The notes under the pieces: model-generated
The model's database searches: none
What the model was told of the DNA's origin: nothing
Seen by the model: only the letters and a program-made list of their open reading frames with translations
Part shown: positions 11,247 through 23,800 of the stretch, in pieces
Layout: the number at the start of each line of letters is the position of its first letter
Position numbering within the stretch: the stretch's first letter is position 1
DNA from: Strongylocentrotus purpuratus
Taxonomy: Eukaryota > Echinodermata > Echinoidea > Camarodonta > Strongylocentrotidae
Assembly: GCF_000002235.5 (NCBI RefSeq)
Contig: NW_022145596.1
Span: 4,398,352-4,462,351, forward strand
Reading direction: 5' to 3'
DNA length: 64,000 bases
Program-made: the position numbers and the translations under genes

Positions 11247-13596
11247 TATAGTTTATAGAAATATTGAATGTTGCTTTCTAGGGAAATCTAGGGAAAATGA
11301 TGCCAATGTGAGCTTGATGGATGACAACATTAAAAATTCATAATCATAATTTGTTATTCAATTTCCCACTCCCCCTCAAACTCCTTAATAATAGATTGAT
11401 ACTATTGATATTATGAAGCCTACATTATAGGTCAAAAAGGTTCATGTACTTTAATAATAGACAATTACATAGCTACATGTACAGGGAAGTAAGATGGCAT
11501 ATGTCCACCTCTGAATCAAATGTTGAACAAAAAAGAAATAAAAGTTTAAAAAAAAGAAAGAGAATGGAAAGGAGAAGGCAGTGAGCCTATTCAACCCCCT
11601 TCCACACCCTCTCCTCGTTATCTCACATTCAGCCCACACAGTTAGCCCCCACTGTGAATAGATCAGCGCCCCCGTTACACAAAACCTACCATTGATGGTA
11701 ACTTTGCCATCAATGGTTACTACCGTTGTGGAAACCTTTTGATTTTGATTTGGCTGTTGACCCCTGTTACCATGGTAGTTGCCATTGATGGCCAAGTTAC
11801 CATCAACGATAAATTTTATGCAACTGATCCCTGGAGTGTATAGGGGAATAACTGATCCTTTTGTTTTGACCACATTTGACCCTAAATGTGAGAGATTTTT
11901 TATATTTTATTGTAAAAGCAAAAGAACATGGCAAAATTGAGGAGACTAATATTGTCATATTTACAGTATGATACCCCCAAAAGAAACAAATCTTATAAAT
12001 TGTACATTTATTTAGTAAATGGCAATAATGCGTTAGTCTTTCTTATCTTCCTTAATATAGACGCAAATAACTGGACATTAAAGTTGAGTTAACGGATATG
12101 CATTATACTGCTTTGTTTGTACCTATTTTCAGCCAGATTAAATCAATAAAGGCAGCACAGATCTTTGTGTTCCATTGGGTTGGGTACACAGTGTTCTATC
12201 TAACATGTATTAAGCTGTCTACACATTATGCGAAGCCCATAAAAAAGGGATTTGGGAGGATGGAGGCCATAGAATATAAAATGAATAATTCTTAGTGCAG
12301 AGGATACACTATACAGATATTACAGTACTAGTAAACAGAATCCATTAGCAGAATACCAGTATAATTTTTCCCTTTTTTTTCAAGGGAGCTTTGTGTCTAT
12401 TGCCTTTTAATATGAAATATAATTTGCTACATGTGACAACTTACATCTCTGTATGATTTATCTTACTCTTTTCTTTGTTGCTGATTTCTTTCGCATTTTG
12501 AGTGCTTTTTTTAGAGCTTTCCACAGCTATAAAATCATTCCCTGTTCCCATGTAACACTCTACGGCTAAAAAGAATATTTTCTCAGATTTAGAATTAGAT
12601 TAAAGATACATACTAGTATATGATTAAAAGTTTTAAGCAAAGTTATCACATCATCATTTGTTTTATATTTTCTTCTTTTCTGAGTTATTACAAAGATTTT
12701 TGTAACCCTTTTGTCACATGCATGTACAACTTCTAATTGTCAAAAAAATTATTTTATTGAGCGTCAATTTGACTGAAAATTTCTATTATGAACATTGTAT
12801 AATATGAACACCTAGCTTTTTGTGATTGTGCAGTGAGGATTGACCAGCTGTCATAGACTATTGTAAGCTGACATTAAACAATTTTTCCTTTTAAACAGTA
12901 AATTTCTCATGCACTGTACATACATGTAGCCCAATTTATTAATCACTATCTTGCTTTAATAACTGGTTACAAGTATACAGGGGTACCATTGTAGTGCATA
13001 CAACATTCATACATGTACTTTGAATGATGACATGGTTTTCTTTTCCTGTGTACATGATGTTAGAAAACACAGACTTTAATTTGACAATTCTGAGAAAATG
13101 AACAATTGTTTGTTAAGAACCAGAATTGTGATGAGTCATCATTTCAAAGCTGAGACTCTCCTCATTTAGAATAATACCTAAACTAAAAAATCCTATCTGT
13201 GACTTTTTAGTGGTTTTGTTTTGCCTGATCACCTATTGTGTCTGAAGTGGCTTTGTAAATCCTTGCAGTTTCCAGACATTACAAAGATTAATAGCAAGAG
13301 TATGCCATAGGCAATATCCAATGCATTTCATAATGAAAATTTGCATTGAAATTATTGTATTTCATATAATCTTGATGAAATTACCACTGACACATTTAAA
13401 TATTGATATATTTCACTTCTAATAGTGACACGTTTTCATGAAAATTATCATCTACATATATGTACAAGACGCAACAAAAACTCAATATTCAATTAGGTTT
13501 GTGATTTACACACCTGTATTGATGAGTGCTTTTAATCCTGGCCTAAACCGTTAAAATGTCTTATCTATATTTTTCACTTGTTGATGGGGGTGATTA
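11247..13596. other. No gene; one small inverted repeat
   Basis: At 11670-11830 several copies of ACCATTGATGGTAACTTTGC occur in both orientations, probably a small hairpin MITE. The 140-codon minus-strand ORF at 11451-11873 runs through it and is an artefact. Nothing supported from 11880 to 13596. Confidence 0.4.
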
Positions 13597-13639
13597 TATA
13601 GAGATATTGACTGCTTTGAGAGGCCTGGCTGTTTTTTAA

Positions 13640-13741
13640 GCAATTTTGACCAATCAGATGGCTAGATTTCTAAAGAGAGGTATATAATACCTTTTATATA
13701 CCTCACTTAAGTAATCCAGCCATCTGATTGGTCGAAATTGC
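13640..13741. repeat. Short inverted repeat
   Basis: CAATTTTGACCAATCAGATG and CATCTGATTGGTCGAAATTG form arms around a TATATAATACC centre. A probable hairpin MITE remnant; CTGCTTTGAGAG just upstream (13606) recurs inverted at 14465. Confidence 0.55.
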
Positions 13742-14181
13742 ATTCATAAACTTCAACTGTTCCTGTAAAATTCCCGGTAACCATGCTTAAAACATTTAAT
13801 ATTTTTAATAACCATGGTTATTAAAAAAATAGGTCAGTCTCCATGGTTACCCCATAGGTTTACATGTTAAAAAATGGTTTGAGCGATGGAGGATACCGTA
13901 TGTGTGCGAATAATTGGTCGGTAATTTCAATACAATTGAATCTCGATCGATCTTACCGACAATTTTATCTTGCATTGCTGACATGAAGACGAAAATAAAC
14001 TTCCAAAAACAAAAAAACAACATCTGCCGATAGATCTTGATCTAAGTTCGTGCCAATATGCATTGCAAAAGTAAAAGAAGAGTCCGTATATGGAGCTTTT
14101 GCGAAGCATTCATCACACGCGAAGCCGGTTTCAATCCATTTTAATGTATATATTGTACAAAACTGCCAAGCATGTTAATAG

Positions 14182-14264
14182 CGCGCGATGGCCGAGAGGT
14201 CTGAGGCGCTGACTTTAGATACATCACCTTTTGTACGCAAGAGTTCGAATCTCATCTTCGACCA
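14182..14264 (+). pseudogene. tRNA-Leu-like pseudogene or SINE head
   Basis: An A box (ATGGCCGAGAGGTC), a B box (GAGTTCGAATCTC) and the position of TAG in TTTAGAT look like tRNA-Leu with a long variable arm. The acceptor and anticodon stems no longer pair. A genomic ACCA is followed at once by an A run, which suggests retroposition of a mature tRNA or a SINE head. I do not call a working tRNA. Confidence 0.5.
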
Positions 14265-14321
14265 AAAAAAAAAGTATTTTTTATTTTTTATTTTTTAGTC
14301 TATTTTTTTTCGGCATATAAA

Positions 14322-14485
14322 AGTATTAATGACTGCTTTAATATTCGAGAAATGGTTGTTTTTATACGCTCTCGGGAAGGTTACAATTGGGCTATTCCCC
14401 TCGGCACGCCTCGGGTAATAGCACAATTCTAACCTTCCCTTGAGCGTATAAAAACAACTATTTCTCTCAAAGCAGTCATTAATAC
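14322..14485. mobile_element. Hairpin MITE, about 164 bp
   Basis: AGTATTAATGACTGCTTT at the left is mirrored by AAAGCAGTCATTAATACT at the right. Inner arms GGTTGTTTTTATACGCTC and GAGCGTATAAAAACAACT pair, around a CCTCGGCACGCCTCGGG centre. Confidence 0.75.
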
Positions 14486-14784
14486 TATACTAATGATAGA
14501 TATGATTGTTTCCCTTAATGTAAGTCAACATTTTTTCTTCTTCCAAGGAACGAATCATACCAGATAATCTCACCTGTGCCAAGAGTGGTATTAAAAGCAG
14601 ATGATTAATGTCCTGCAAAAGAGATAAATATTGACAAAGGGCATGATGATGACAGCCCAAATTCTAATTTGAAAGAAACTGTCTGGTAGAATACTAGAAT
14701 TTAATCAGAAAAGATTCATGGCATTTATGCAGTACCATAGAATTATGAATTGTAAGGTCTTGGAACCATTAAAATGATAACAAA

Positions 14785-14883
14785 TCGTCCCTATTTTCAC
14801 GAAGTGACGGTAGTGAATGAAAATCGCATACAATTTGTGTGCAGATTTTCCTCTCTACCATCACTTCGTGAAAACAGGAACGA
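14785..14883. mobile_element. Hairpin MITE, about 99 bp
   Basis: TCGTCCCTATTTTCACGAAG is inverted at the right as CTTCGTGAAAACAGGAACGA. Central arms GAAAATC and GATTTTC complete the hairpin. Confidence 0.65.
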
Positions 14884-16427
14884 AATGACTAATTAATTAT
14901 TGCTGAAAAATCACATACAGTAAAAAGCCCTGCATACCACTTGCAGATTTAGGGGTGGCACAACTGGCCTGTGCCCCTCCCCTCTTTGAAACTCAAGTGC
15001 TCCAACATATGTTCCACAGTTTAAGATGATAAATTTTGTTTTTGTTTTTGTTTTTTGTTTTGCTAGCCAGCTGCTATTCATCAAGCAGGCCCTAAAGTCT
15101 GGCTTGGAGAAGGGCAAACTGGTGCAGACGAAGGGTAGATTTGTGTAGGATAAAAAAGGCAAAGAAAAATGAAAATCCCTGAAGACATTTTTGTTGTACT
15201 TGTCAAAAAAAAATTTCTGATGACCCCCTTGTTTTTGCTTGTCAACATATTATTGGGAATAATGTGTCCCCTCTTTCACAAACTCCTGGATTCACGTCTA
15301 TCGGTGACCGCATACAGATATTATCTTAGAGAATATCTCGTCATATTTTTAGTATGATGTCATTTTAAGATTAATCCAATATATTGGTCATTACTATTAC
15401 TATTGGTATTCTTTGACATGAGAGTGAGAGAGAGAGCTCACACTAGTTGAACTGATTTTCACTTTACCAGAACTCAAAGTTTTCTTTGATTGCTGATGTT
15501 GTCAAAGTACATGTCAATATGCATAATCTGAGTGATCGTCTCTACATGTAGTTGAGTCTAGAGCCTTACCGGTATCTTTGCAAAAAATAATGAGTTCTTC
15601 TACAATTGTCCCACTCATGTGCCACGTCACTTTACTAGTTTACTTTACTACATGTATGTACAACAATACGTAATTAAGGAGATGATGACAACTTTTAATG
15701 ACATGGAGTGATGGAGAATACACATACAAAAACATCATTATCTCGTCTTTGTCTTCATGACCTCCATATATTTTAGAGGACACATGTAGCCTACTTGTTT
15801 ATTGCGCTGGTGTAAGAAATTTGATATACATACTCACTTCTGGAGGGGAACACTATTAGTTTGACAAAAGATGTGAATCTATTTCAATGACCTTTCACAA
15901 TCCTCAGGTAGCGATGGAGTATTCTTCTAAGACTTCTGCATATGTGTATTTATAGACTACACGTACAGTACATGTATGGTACTAGAGAAGACTCTGTACT
16001 GCCCTCAGTGGTTGTTTTGCCGTACAGTGTAGGTGGATGATTCAATTTCAGGTGAACTTTCCTTTTCGTCCCCACCTCCAACTTCAGATCACTGCCTACA
16101 CAAGGGTCGAGTCCAGACTTCATCCCTATTAATAGCTACATGTATAATGATGAAGTGATTATACTGATTGATTATGAGACCAAATTTGTTATCATCACAT
16201 TATTCATCGGTGTACCACAATGCTGCTACCCACTCCATAGTACATCAAATCATGCTACATGTACCTTTCATACTTATAGCTACATGTACATGTAGATCGA
16301 GCGCATCTCATCTGCAATGCCTAATTAATACACCCCTACATCCTAATATTTCCAACTGTCTACCGTACCATAGTTGTACACTACTTTGGAGAGATTCGAT
16401 CTTCAAGGAGTGCTATTATAAGAGCAA
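14884..16427. other. No gene seen
   Basis: AT-rich sequence with many ACATGTAC words (for example 15546, 15962, 16258, 16278) and a GA run at 15421-15434. The short ORFs at 15169 and 16168 have no recognisable domains. Confidence 0.3.
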
Positions 16428-16561
16428 CTAGCAGGACCCGCGGAAATCCGCGGGATCCTAGAGGGGGGCGGGGGGTGTAAATAGATATATAGAGACTGTC
16501 TAAATTAAAACCACCAAGAACTTTATTTGCCATTCAGGCCATTAAGAAATATACATGTTAA

Positions 16562-16816
16562 GCGTCCCCGCCCGCTTCCTTTTTGGGGGCCGCCTCCTAT
16601 TTTTTTTTTTGAAATTTTTTGAATTTTTTTTTTTTTTTTAAAGAAAAAAAAACAGCGTCCCCGCCTGCTTCCTTTTTGGGGGCCGCCTCCTATTTTTTTT
16701 TTTTTTTAAATTTAAATTTTTTTGGAATTGTTTAATATATTTTTTTTTTTTTTTTTTTTTTTTAAAGAAAAAAAAACAGCGTCCCCGCCTGCTTCCTTTT
16801 TGGGGGCCGCCTCCTA

Positions 16817-16850
<34 letters not shown>

Positions 16851-16880
16851 TTTTTTGAAAGAAAAAAAACATGAAAAGCA
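16562..16880. repeat. Three GC-rich/poly-T tandem units inside the Helitron
   Basis: GCGTCCCCGCC(T/C)GCTTCC then TTTTTGGGGGCCGCCTCCTA plus a long T run occurs at 16562, 16653 and 16779. The units differ mainly in T-run length. Confidence 0.8.
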
Positions 16881-17135
16881 CTGCTAAAATGTATTTCTGA
16901 TTTAAAAAAAAAAAAAAAAAATTGTCGGCCGCCATCTTGAAAAATAGCCTGAATGTCAGGAAAAATGTACGGAGCGGCCATTTTGAAAGAAAATGAAAAG
17001 AAAAAAAAAGGGCCTCCTCCTTCCCATTTTTCGAAAAAACAGGAAGCTAAACATGTTTTTTTTTTAATTTGGCCTGATATAAAAATTAAAAAAACGATCC
17101 AACTGTACCGGTAGTTATTCTTTAAGCCACTGGAA

Positions 17136-17350
17136 CTGCGTAGAGTTCCGTAGTGTGGCGTACCGACTACGCAGAAATTAGGCTGCGTATTAATGGGGAA
17201 ATAGTCCCTGCGTAGGTTATGCGTAGGCTGGCGAAAAAAATTAAACAGGTTGAATTGTTTTCGTTCATCTTGCGTACCCCTTTCCGTCCCTCAGCATATA
17301 GTAACGTAGGCCAGCGTAGTTGGTACGCAACACTACGCAACTCTACGTAT
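17136..17350. mobile_element. Foldback element nested in the Helitron
   Basis: CTGCGTAGAGTTCCGTAGTG and TGGCGTACCGACTACGC at the left are mirrored by GCGTAGTTGGTACGCAACAC and TACGCAACTCTACG at the right. The arms are rich in GCGTA. The 65-codon ORF here is an arm artefact. Confidence 0.7.
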
Positions 17351-17640
17351 TGACCCCACGCCAATTAGTGACCCGCAAGTGTCACAAATAAAGTATTAAA
17401 AATATGCTCATCTGACCCTATACGCCTAAAACCCCCGAGCTTTCGGGGGTTTATGGCCCCTTAAAACCCGTGGACCCCACGCCTATATTATATAGATCTA
17501 TACACTCAACTCGCTGCGATCTGATCTCTCCCCCACCCCCCAACTTTGAAAAACGTAACCCCCGAGCTTTTGGGGGTTTATGGCCCCTTGAAACCCGTGG
17601 ACCCCACGCCTATATTATATATACACTCAACTCGGGACCC
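17351..17640. repeat. Duplicated GC-rich module related to the 5.5-6.1 kb array
   Basis: CCCGAGCTTTCGGGGGTTTA and ACCCCACGCCTATATTATAT occur twice, about 140-150 bp apart. The start (ATTAGTGACCCGCAAGTGTC, ATATGCTCATCTGACC) matches 5945-6000 in the tandem array. Confidence 0.7.
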
Positions 17641-18933
17641 GCGGAAATCCATTTCAAATTTTAGGGAAATTTTCGGGGGCTACTTTTTCAACTTTCGGGG
17701 GCTCTTTTTTCTGGGACTACTTTTTCATTAATTCACAAAAGGATAGGCCTACACTTTGTTGAGATTTGTTTAGTATGCTAGACCTATAAGGTTTCAGGCT
17801 TCCTACTTCATAATTGCCTATTTAAAAAAAAAAAACAACATTTTTCTAGTTCAATAACTAAGTTTTCATGCATTGATTTGATGCAAGAACTGTAACATAA
17901 TAGACCCTAGATTGTGATTATTTCCGACCATGAATTTCGATAATCATTTTTCAAAGTAAAATTTTCACAAGAAAATCAGACAGTCGTTTAAAAACGTAGA
18001 CTTTAGTAATACTTTTACTAATTCTAAGCTCAGGTTTCGTTAATCTATTCACGAAACTATATTGAAATCGCGGCAATAATGATGCAAACAAACAGATAAC
18101 AATTTCAAAGTGTCAAATCTCTTCGACTCGAGCTCAGCTCAGCTTCGACACAGCACAGCTCAGCTCAGCTTCGACACAGCACAGCGTAACTCCGAAAGCT
18201 CGAACACCGGCGCCGCAGGCGTCGGACGCCTGCAGTGCGCGGTGCTGGTGTTGAAGCATCCTGCAAGCTCATGTCAACTCACACACACTGCACAGCAGCG
18301 TTGTACTGTGTGTTGACTGAAGGCAGCTTGCGACTCAACTGTCAGTCCAATGGTTTTCTTGTAATAACTTTCCTTTAGAAAATGATGATCAAAATTTAGT
18401 ATACATGTCCGTAATAATCACAAAATAAGCTTTGATTTCATACCTCCATTCACAAAAACTATATCAAAATCGCGGCAATCATGATGGAAATAGGTCTCTA
18501 AGTTTGGACGTCGACGGGATTGCTCGACGTCTGTCGTGTGTAATGTTGAATATGCATGAGGTATCTCTGTCGTCACGCATATCCTGCATTATGCATGTCG
18601 CGTCTGTTTTCGCCCTGGACGTCGACACGGAGGAGGACCTCGGGCGGAGTATAGCCAATTCGCTAGAGTAGACTCTCCCGCGGACGATGGCACAGGGCAC
18701 GGGTACCCCGAGGGGAGGGTTCAGGAGGAGATAGCCGCACCAACTTGGGTCGGCGATCTCATTAAAAAACAATAGAATACAAAGGCTCGCCGAGACGTCG
18801 CGCCCCCCGCGGAGCCTTAGCGTATTATTATTATAGATAACCACACACTTTGAAGGCATTTGCGGTCTGAAAACAGAACTCAGCTATCCCTTTAACCAAA
18901 CTTGTACTCTACCCACTTCAGCAGTGATATACT

Positions 18934-20285
18934 AAAGGGGAAATCCACCCTAATATTAAGTTGGTTTTGATAGAAGCTGACAAAATGAGAGAAACGGATC
19001 AATGAAAGTTTCAGCAGAATACGATGAAAAATTATGAATTTTTGAATATGCGATCAATCAAACACAAATTGACAACTCTGTGATGTATCTTACAAGGTTC
19101 CCTCCCATTTGCTATATACAGTGCGTTCAGTTTCTGCCCTTTCATATGACACTTCAATCAGGAAAAATGAGCCAGGAATAACAAAGTTATGTTTGTTTAA
19201 AGTAATGCTTGCATTTCCATAATTTGATCAAACAAGTTCGTTTTTACTGGCTGCCTGCCGTTGCAACGAACAGAGTTGACAAAAGACTTAACTCCGTTTC
19301 GTTGAAGATCAGTCATGCATCAGGTCTGACCTCTTCTTTGTGCATGGCTGATCGTCAACGAAATGGAGTTAAGTCTTTTGTCAACTCTGTTCGTTGCAAC
19401 GGCAGGCAGCTAGTAAAAACAAACTCGTTTGATCAAATTATGGAAATGCAAGCATTACTTTGAACAAACATAACTTTGTTATTCCTGGCTCATTTTTCCT
19501 GATTGAGGTGTTATATGAAAGGGCAGAAACTGAACTTTCTAGAAATGTGATTTTCTCCTTGAAATTCAGATACCGCCCGTCAAATGTCTTTTTGGTTTTC
19601 TCTCTTCAAATTGCTTTTAATCACTCATGCATGATATATGAGTCATATGAGTTGCATCAGATGAAAGAGGAGGATCTAAGCTTTCCAAATATGTGTCATT
19701 TATTAATTATAATTGTGATTAAGTTATGATAAAACATTGATAGTTCTTGGTTTCATTTTTTATGGGACGCACTGTACATGTATATTAACTAATTCAGAAA
19801 TGTCTATTTTCCCTAATGAAAATGTTCAATCATACATGCACCCTAAATACTTTGTAAAGCTGTTTTTTTTTTACAAGGGTTAGGCTCGACTAGCACATAT
19901 GATATCATCTGGCCCCTTTTACCAACCAATACATGTAGTTTATCTTCTTCTATATATGTAAAATCATTGTATGAAATGTATGTATTGCTGTTGGTTATAA
20001 ATCAAATCAAATCAAATCAAATAAATATGCTTTTATACAACCCCTGTATGGAATGAATCTTTTCCGTCATCAATAACTAAGAAAATAAAAATTTATGAAA
20101 TTTCTGTACAGAGCAAATAGGAGAGGATCTTGCAAGATATGTCACAGTGTTGCCAGCACGTATTTCACTGATGACAACTTAATTTTTTTAATAACTTTCC
20201 TACTTTTAAATTGGCTATTGCTCAAACTTTAACTATTCCTGCCTCTATTATTATTATTAGGGTGGACTAGGGGACTTATCCTTTA
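18934..20285. mobile_element. Foldback element with AAAGGGGAAATCCACC ends, interrupted
   Basis: Left end AAAGGGGAAATCCACCCTAA and right end TAGGGTGGACTAGGGGACTT are imperfect inverses. Internal arms (ACAGATCAATGAAAG-like; GCAAATAGGAGAGGATCTTG) match the intact copy at 36287-36822. It is split by the mariner-like foldback at 19119-19774 and by further sequence with an (AAATC)n retroposon tail at about 20001-20022. Confidence 0.7.
19119..19774. mobile_element. Mariner-like foldback MITE, copy 2, nested
   Basis: TA at 19117-19118 and 19775-19776. Left end CAGTGCGTT then jumps to inner arm sequence, so about 220 bp of the left arm is missing compared with 7108-7987. The right arm is complete to GGGACGCACTG. 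The 89-codon ORF at 19460 lies in this arm and matches the arm ORF of copy 1. Confidence 0.85.
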
Positions 20286-22971
20286 AAATCTTAAAGAAAA
20301 TGATTTAGCATCATTCGATGAACCTCGATAAAAACCATGCTAAATTGAACGTGATGAGACTTCTCTGCCACGAAGCTCCTAAGACATTGTTTTCTAGGTT
20401 GCGTACAATCCAAGAAATGTGGACTAGCATGCGGTCATAGAATGGCTGATGTAATACATCCAGTTTCTTTTAAATTTTGACCTTATTATTGAAAATCCAC
20501 AATAAATCCCATCTTTAGCTGGAGACGTCACATTTTTGAGGACTCTCGCTACTTACTTGTTATCTTCATACACCCACACATCACTTCATATTATAGGATC
20601 TAATAAAGCGGAGAGATAAAATTAACAATGGATTTTCAGAGATGCAGACGTAAAGGACTACTGTCGCCAGATTGAATGTCAAAATCTACTCAGAAACGAG
20701 AAGAAACAGCATATTCTATTATTACTTTTTCAGAAAAAAAACACAAAATGGAAGAAATTGACAAAGAAGTGCACAGGTCAATTATTCATGTCATATGCCA
20801 ACACTATGTTCTACTTCCTGTTTTTTATATACTCATTATAGATTGATTGATTGACTTTGGTAATAATGTAAGGTAAACCCTGTGTATATTTATTTTGTAG
20901 AGACACCCTTATATCTCTTGTGCTATGAAAGCATAATTTAATTCATTACTACCAATGAAACACTAATGACACTGACAATATTATAGTTTTTGAAAGTTCT
21001 GAATAAGACATGAAATACTCAAAAAGCTAGAGCCCTCTGAATACATGTAGTTGCCATTTTTCCACTAGAAGAAAAGAAAGAATAAAACTTCTGTATATGA
21101 GACTTATATTTTACTCTGGAGGTTTACCTGTATAAGTGTATACAGGTAATATAAAAAAGGACCAAAAATGACCATAAACACACAGTAGGTTTATATATTC
21201 GTTGTGACTACCGGTACTGTGTATATTTGTAAAGCTCTTAGAGACATTTGTATTAAGCGATATATAAAAGCTAAATATTATTATTATTATTATATTTCAT
21301 GCTAAGAACATGATTTCTTGTGATATCATACATTTTTTTATCTGTCAATATTTATTTTTAATGCAGGAATATGTACATAAAATTGGTAGATATAGATTAG
21401 GTTTGAGTGACTTTCTTTCTCACTTAAGTCTTGTCCAGACTACAAGGATTCATCATATAGCTACACTGTATAAGAACCGTACAGCAATATGATTACCTTT
21501 TCTCTAGTCTGATTGCCCCTTTGGCTATAAAAATGATTAAAAAAAAATAAATTTATACCACATTTCTTAAACGTGAGTTTCCTGTAAATGTCATATAGTC
21601 TGAATTGGCTATTAATGTTGAGATAATTAGCTCATGTCTGCATCAGGCAACAAAACACCTCAAAACCACTTCAAATGTAAATGTTAAGAAATGACTCTGT
21701 TGACATAATGAGGCAAAACTGTGGAGGTGTTCGTCCCCCAAAACATTTTATTAAAGGGCTATCCAACCCTTGTAACAAGTTTATTTGTATAAAAGCAGAC
21801 AATAATATCATTAAATGGCAGTAGTTTGAAATAATTTTGGAACAATATTTAGAGAGTCATGAATGTTTGGAATATAAGATCACTATAGCTATGCAAATGT
21901 CAAATAGGCATTTTTGACAGTGGATCATGATGTAGTCAAGGTTGACTCTCCCATTTGTCTTGTTAAAAAGTATCATTAAATTATAATTTTCTCGATGGTG
22001 CCTTCTACCTTGGGGCACTACCGTACTTAAACATGGACACACTATACAGGTTTCTGAAAAGGAAAAAAAAACTTTCCAAATGATGCCAACCATTTAATGA
22101 AAATGGGCTGTACATATGGCTATGCTGCAGTAGTTAGAGTAATGTGAGGACTCTGGTTATTCTAGCTACATGTAGCAAGTTTTAAAAGTTCATCTCTCCT
22201 TTGGGTGTATAAAGATATTCATGTCGTGGGCCTTCACCAGCAAAAAAACATGGAGCCCTTTTCACACATTCTTTAGGTCACACCTGTGTGCAGCAATACA
22301 GGAGCTGTCGCATGCATGACTCTTTTTGTTGATTGTGAAAGTGGTTAAAATTCACAAAAATATTATGCAGCAATTCAATCAATCACAATATATAATTTTG
22401 CAGTCACAAGTTTCTTGATAACGAAAGTGACTTAATTAAAGGTGTAATTTTGAAATTTTAAGTTGAAAAATCAGGTCAATGGGAAACAGGAATATATGGG
22501 TAGAAGCAATGGTATGTAATTTCTTTTAAAAAAATAACCACAACCCTGCTGAGAACAGTATCAAAGCTGCAACCATTCCTATTTTAGAAAGTTCATAGCT
22601 TTAATTGTTATGAGTCCTAGATTCCTATCTTTTTCAGAGAAATTCTGTGCGATAAAACAAAGTACAAAATATACTGTAATACTATGTTTTCCCTTGGTTT
22701 CCTAATATTTGCTGTTGAAAGCGTTTGCAGGTACAGTGTGTATGCAGCATGCCTGTTATGAAATCATGAAGGCTATTCAAAACAGTATATCCAGTCACAA
22801 ACATTTCAAAATCATTCTTAAAACTCAAAGGAATAAACGTTGCAACATTTTTAGTATCTGTATAAAATGTTAGTAGTACCTTTAATCATGTAATTACAGA
22901 CTTGTCAAGTTACATGTAGATAATTTATAAATCAATTTGTGATGCACAAGTATCAGTGCTTCAACTCTTTT
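20286..22971. other. No gene; one retroposon tail
   Basis: At 21215-21293 TTTGTAAAGCTCTTAGAGAC, AAGCGATATATAAAAGC and a (TTA)n run form the 3' tail of an L2/CR1-like LINE or SINE on the + strand. The rest is unassigned AT-rich sequence. Confidence 0.5.
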
Positions 22972-23280
22972 AAAGGCCAAAACCACTCCACTCCAAAAAT
23001 AATCTGCTTTAATTAAATAGATGCAGAAAAACAAGAGAGATAGAGCAAAACAAATTTGAGTAAAATCGAATAGCTAGTATAAAGGAAGTAATGAAGTTTT
23101 GAAAAAGTATGGAACAATGGAAATCACTACACAAATTGTCAATTTTATTATCAGTTTGTGACGTCATTGCCTCACTATTTATCAATTGCTTTATATATTT
23201 TTATCCCATTAATTGGTTTGTCTGATTTTTCTGCTTCTCTTGAAAGTGAGTTATTTTTTAAGTGGACTTGCTCTTTAAGA
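22972..23280. repeat. Probable diverged foldback element
   Basis: Begins AAAGGCCAAAACCACTCCAC and ends AGTGGACTTGCTCTTTAA, with internal GACGTCATTGCCTCAC and TTTTTCTGCTTCTCTT like the 36 kb foldback family. Much diverged. Confidence 0.4.
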
Positions 23281-23530
23281 GTTTATACTTATAGACAAGT
23301 CCTCTGCTGCATCACACTCTTGGAACAACCTCCCTCAGTTTATTTGGGCTTTACTATCTCTTTCTGGTTTCCAAAAGTCACTGAAGACCTTTCTTTTGAC
23401 CATTAAATCAACAATTGTATGTGCTTGTAGTAATATATTTGTTGTCTTAATTTAATTTCACGTACACATATAAAATAAGTTTGTAAAGTGCTGTGATACA
23501 TTTAGTTTGGGTTGGTTTTACGATAATAAA
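23281..23530 (+). mobile_element. L2/CR1-type LINE 3' end
   Basis: The + strand reads SSAASHSWNNLPQFIWALLS, then FQKSLKTFLLT: the WNxLP...F(K)xxLKTxLL signature of the C-terminus of L2/CR1-type reverse transcriptases. A TTTGTAAAGTGCTGTGATAC tail follows. Degraded fragment. Confidence 0.6.
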
Positions 23531-23767
23531 ATATGAAATACTAACATCATAACACATAAAGAAACAAAACACTAAAATATTTTTTAGAGGGCTATTCTAG
23601 AAAAATGAAATATTAAAATTTAAATGAAGATCGAGGGATCACCCGCTTCAGGTCAATCCTCGGGTTCAGGTTCCCCAAATAACTACAATAAATTGATGAA
23701 TAATTAATAATAATGATGATAATATAATTGAAAAGCATATATCAAAGTGCGTACATCATCAGGCACA

Positions 23768-23800
<33 letters not shown>

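Larger units (their letters stand above)
16428..18837 (-). mobile_element. Non-autonomous Helitron, copy 1, with nested repeats
   Basis: Read on the minus strand it starts TCTATAATAATAATACGC after a host A and ends with a hairpin (CCCGCGGATTTCCGCGGG) then TCCTGCTAG before a host T. These are Helitron hallmarks (TC start, hairpin about 10 bp before CTAG, A|T insertion). It shares blocks with the copy at 55619-56924, such as GATTTGATGCAAGAACTGTA and AGCTCAGCTCAGCTC. It has grown to 2.4 kb through nested repeats. No Rep/helicase coding sequence seen. Confidence 0.75.

Noticed and set aside
11451-11873. 140-codon minus ORF
   Set aside because: It spans a set of inverted ACCATTGATGG repeats, and the repeated GNLAINGN/GKVTINGR peptide comes from them.
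14182-14264. Functional tRNA-Leu gene
   Set aside because: Acceptor and anticodon stems do not pair, and CCA is encoded.
18110-18859. Overlapping ORFs of 68-126 codons in GC-rich DNA, and similar ORFs at 56502-56934
   Set aside because: They sit in the GC-rich ends of the two Helitrons and are not conserved between the copies.
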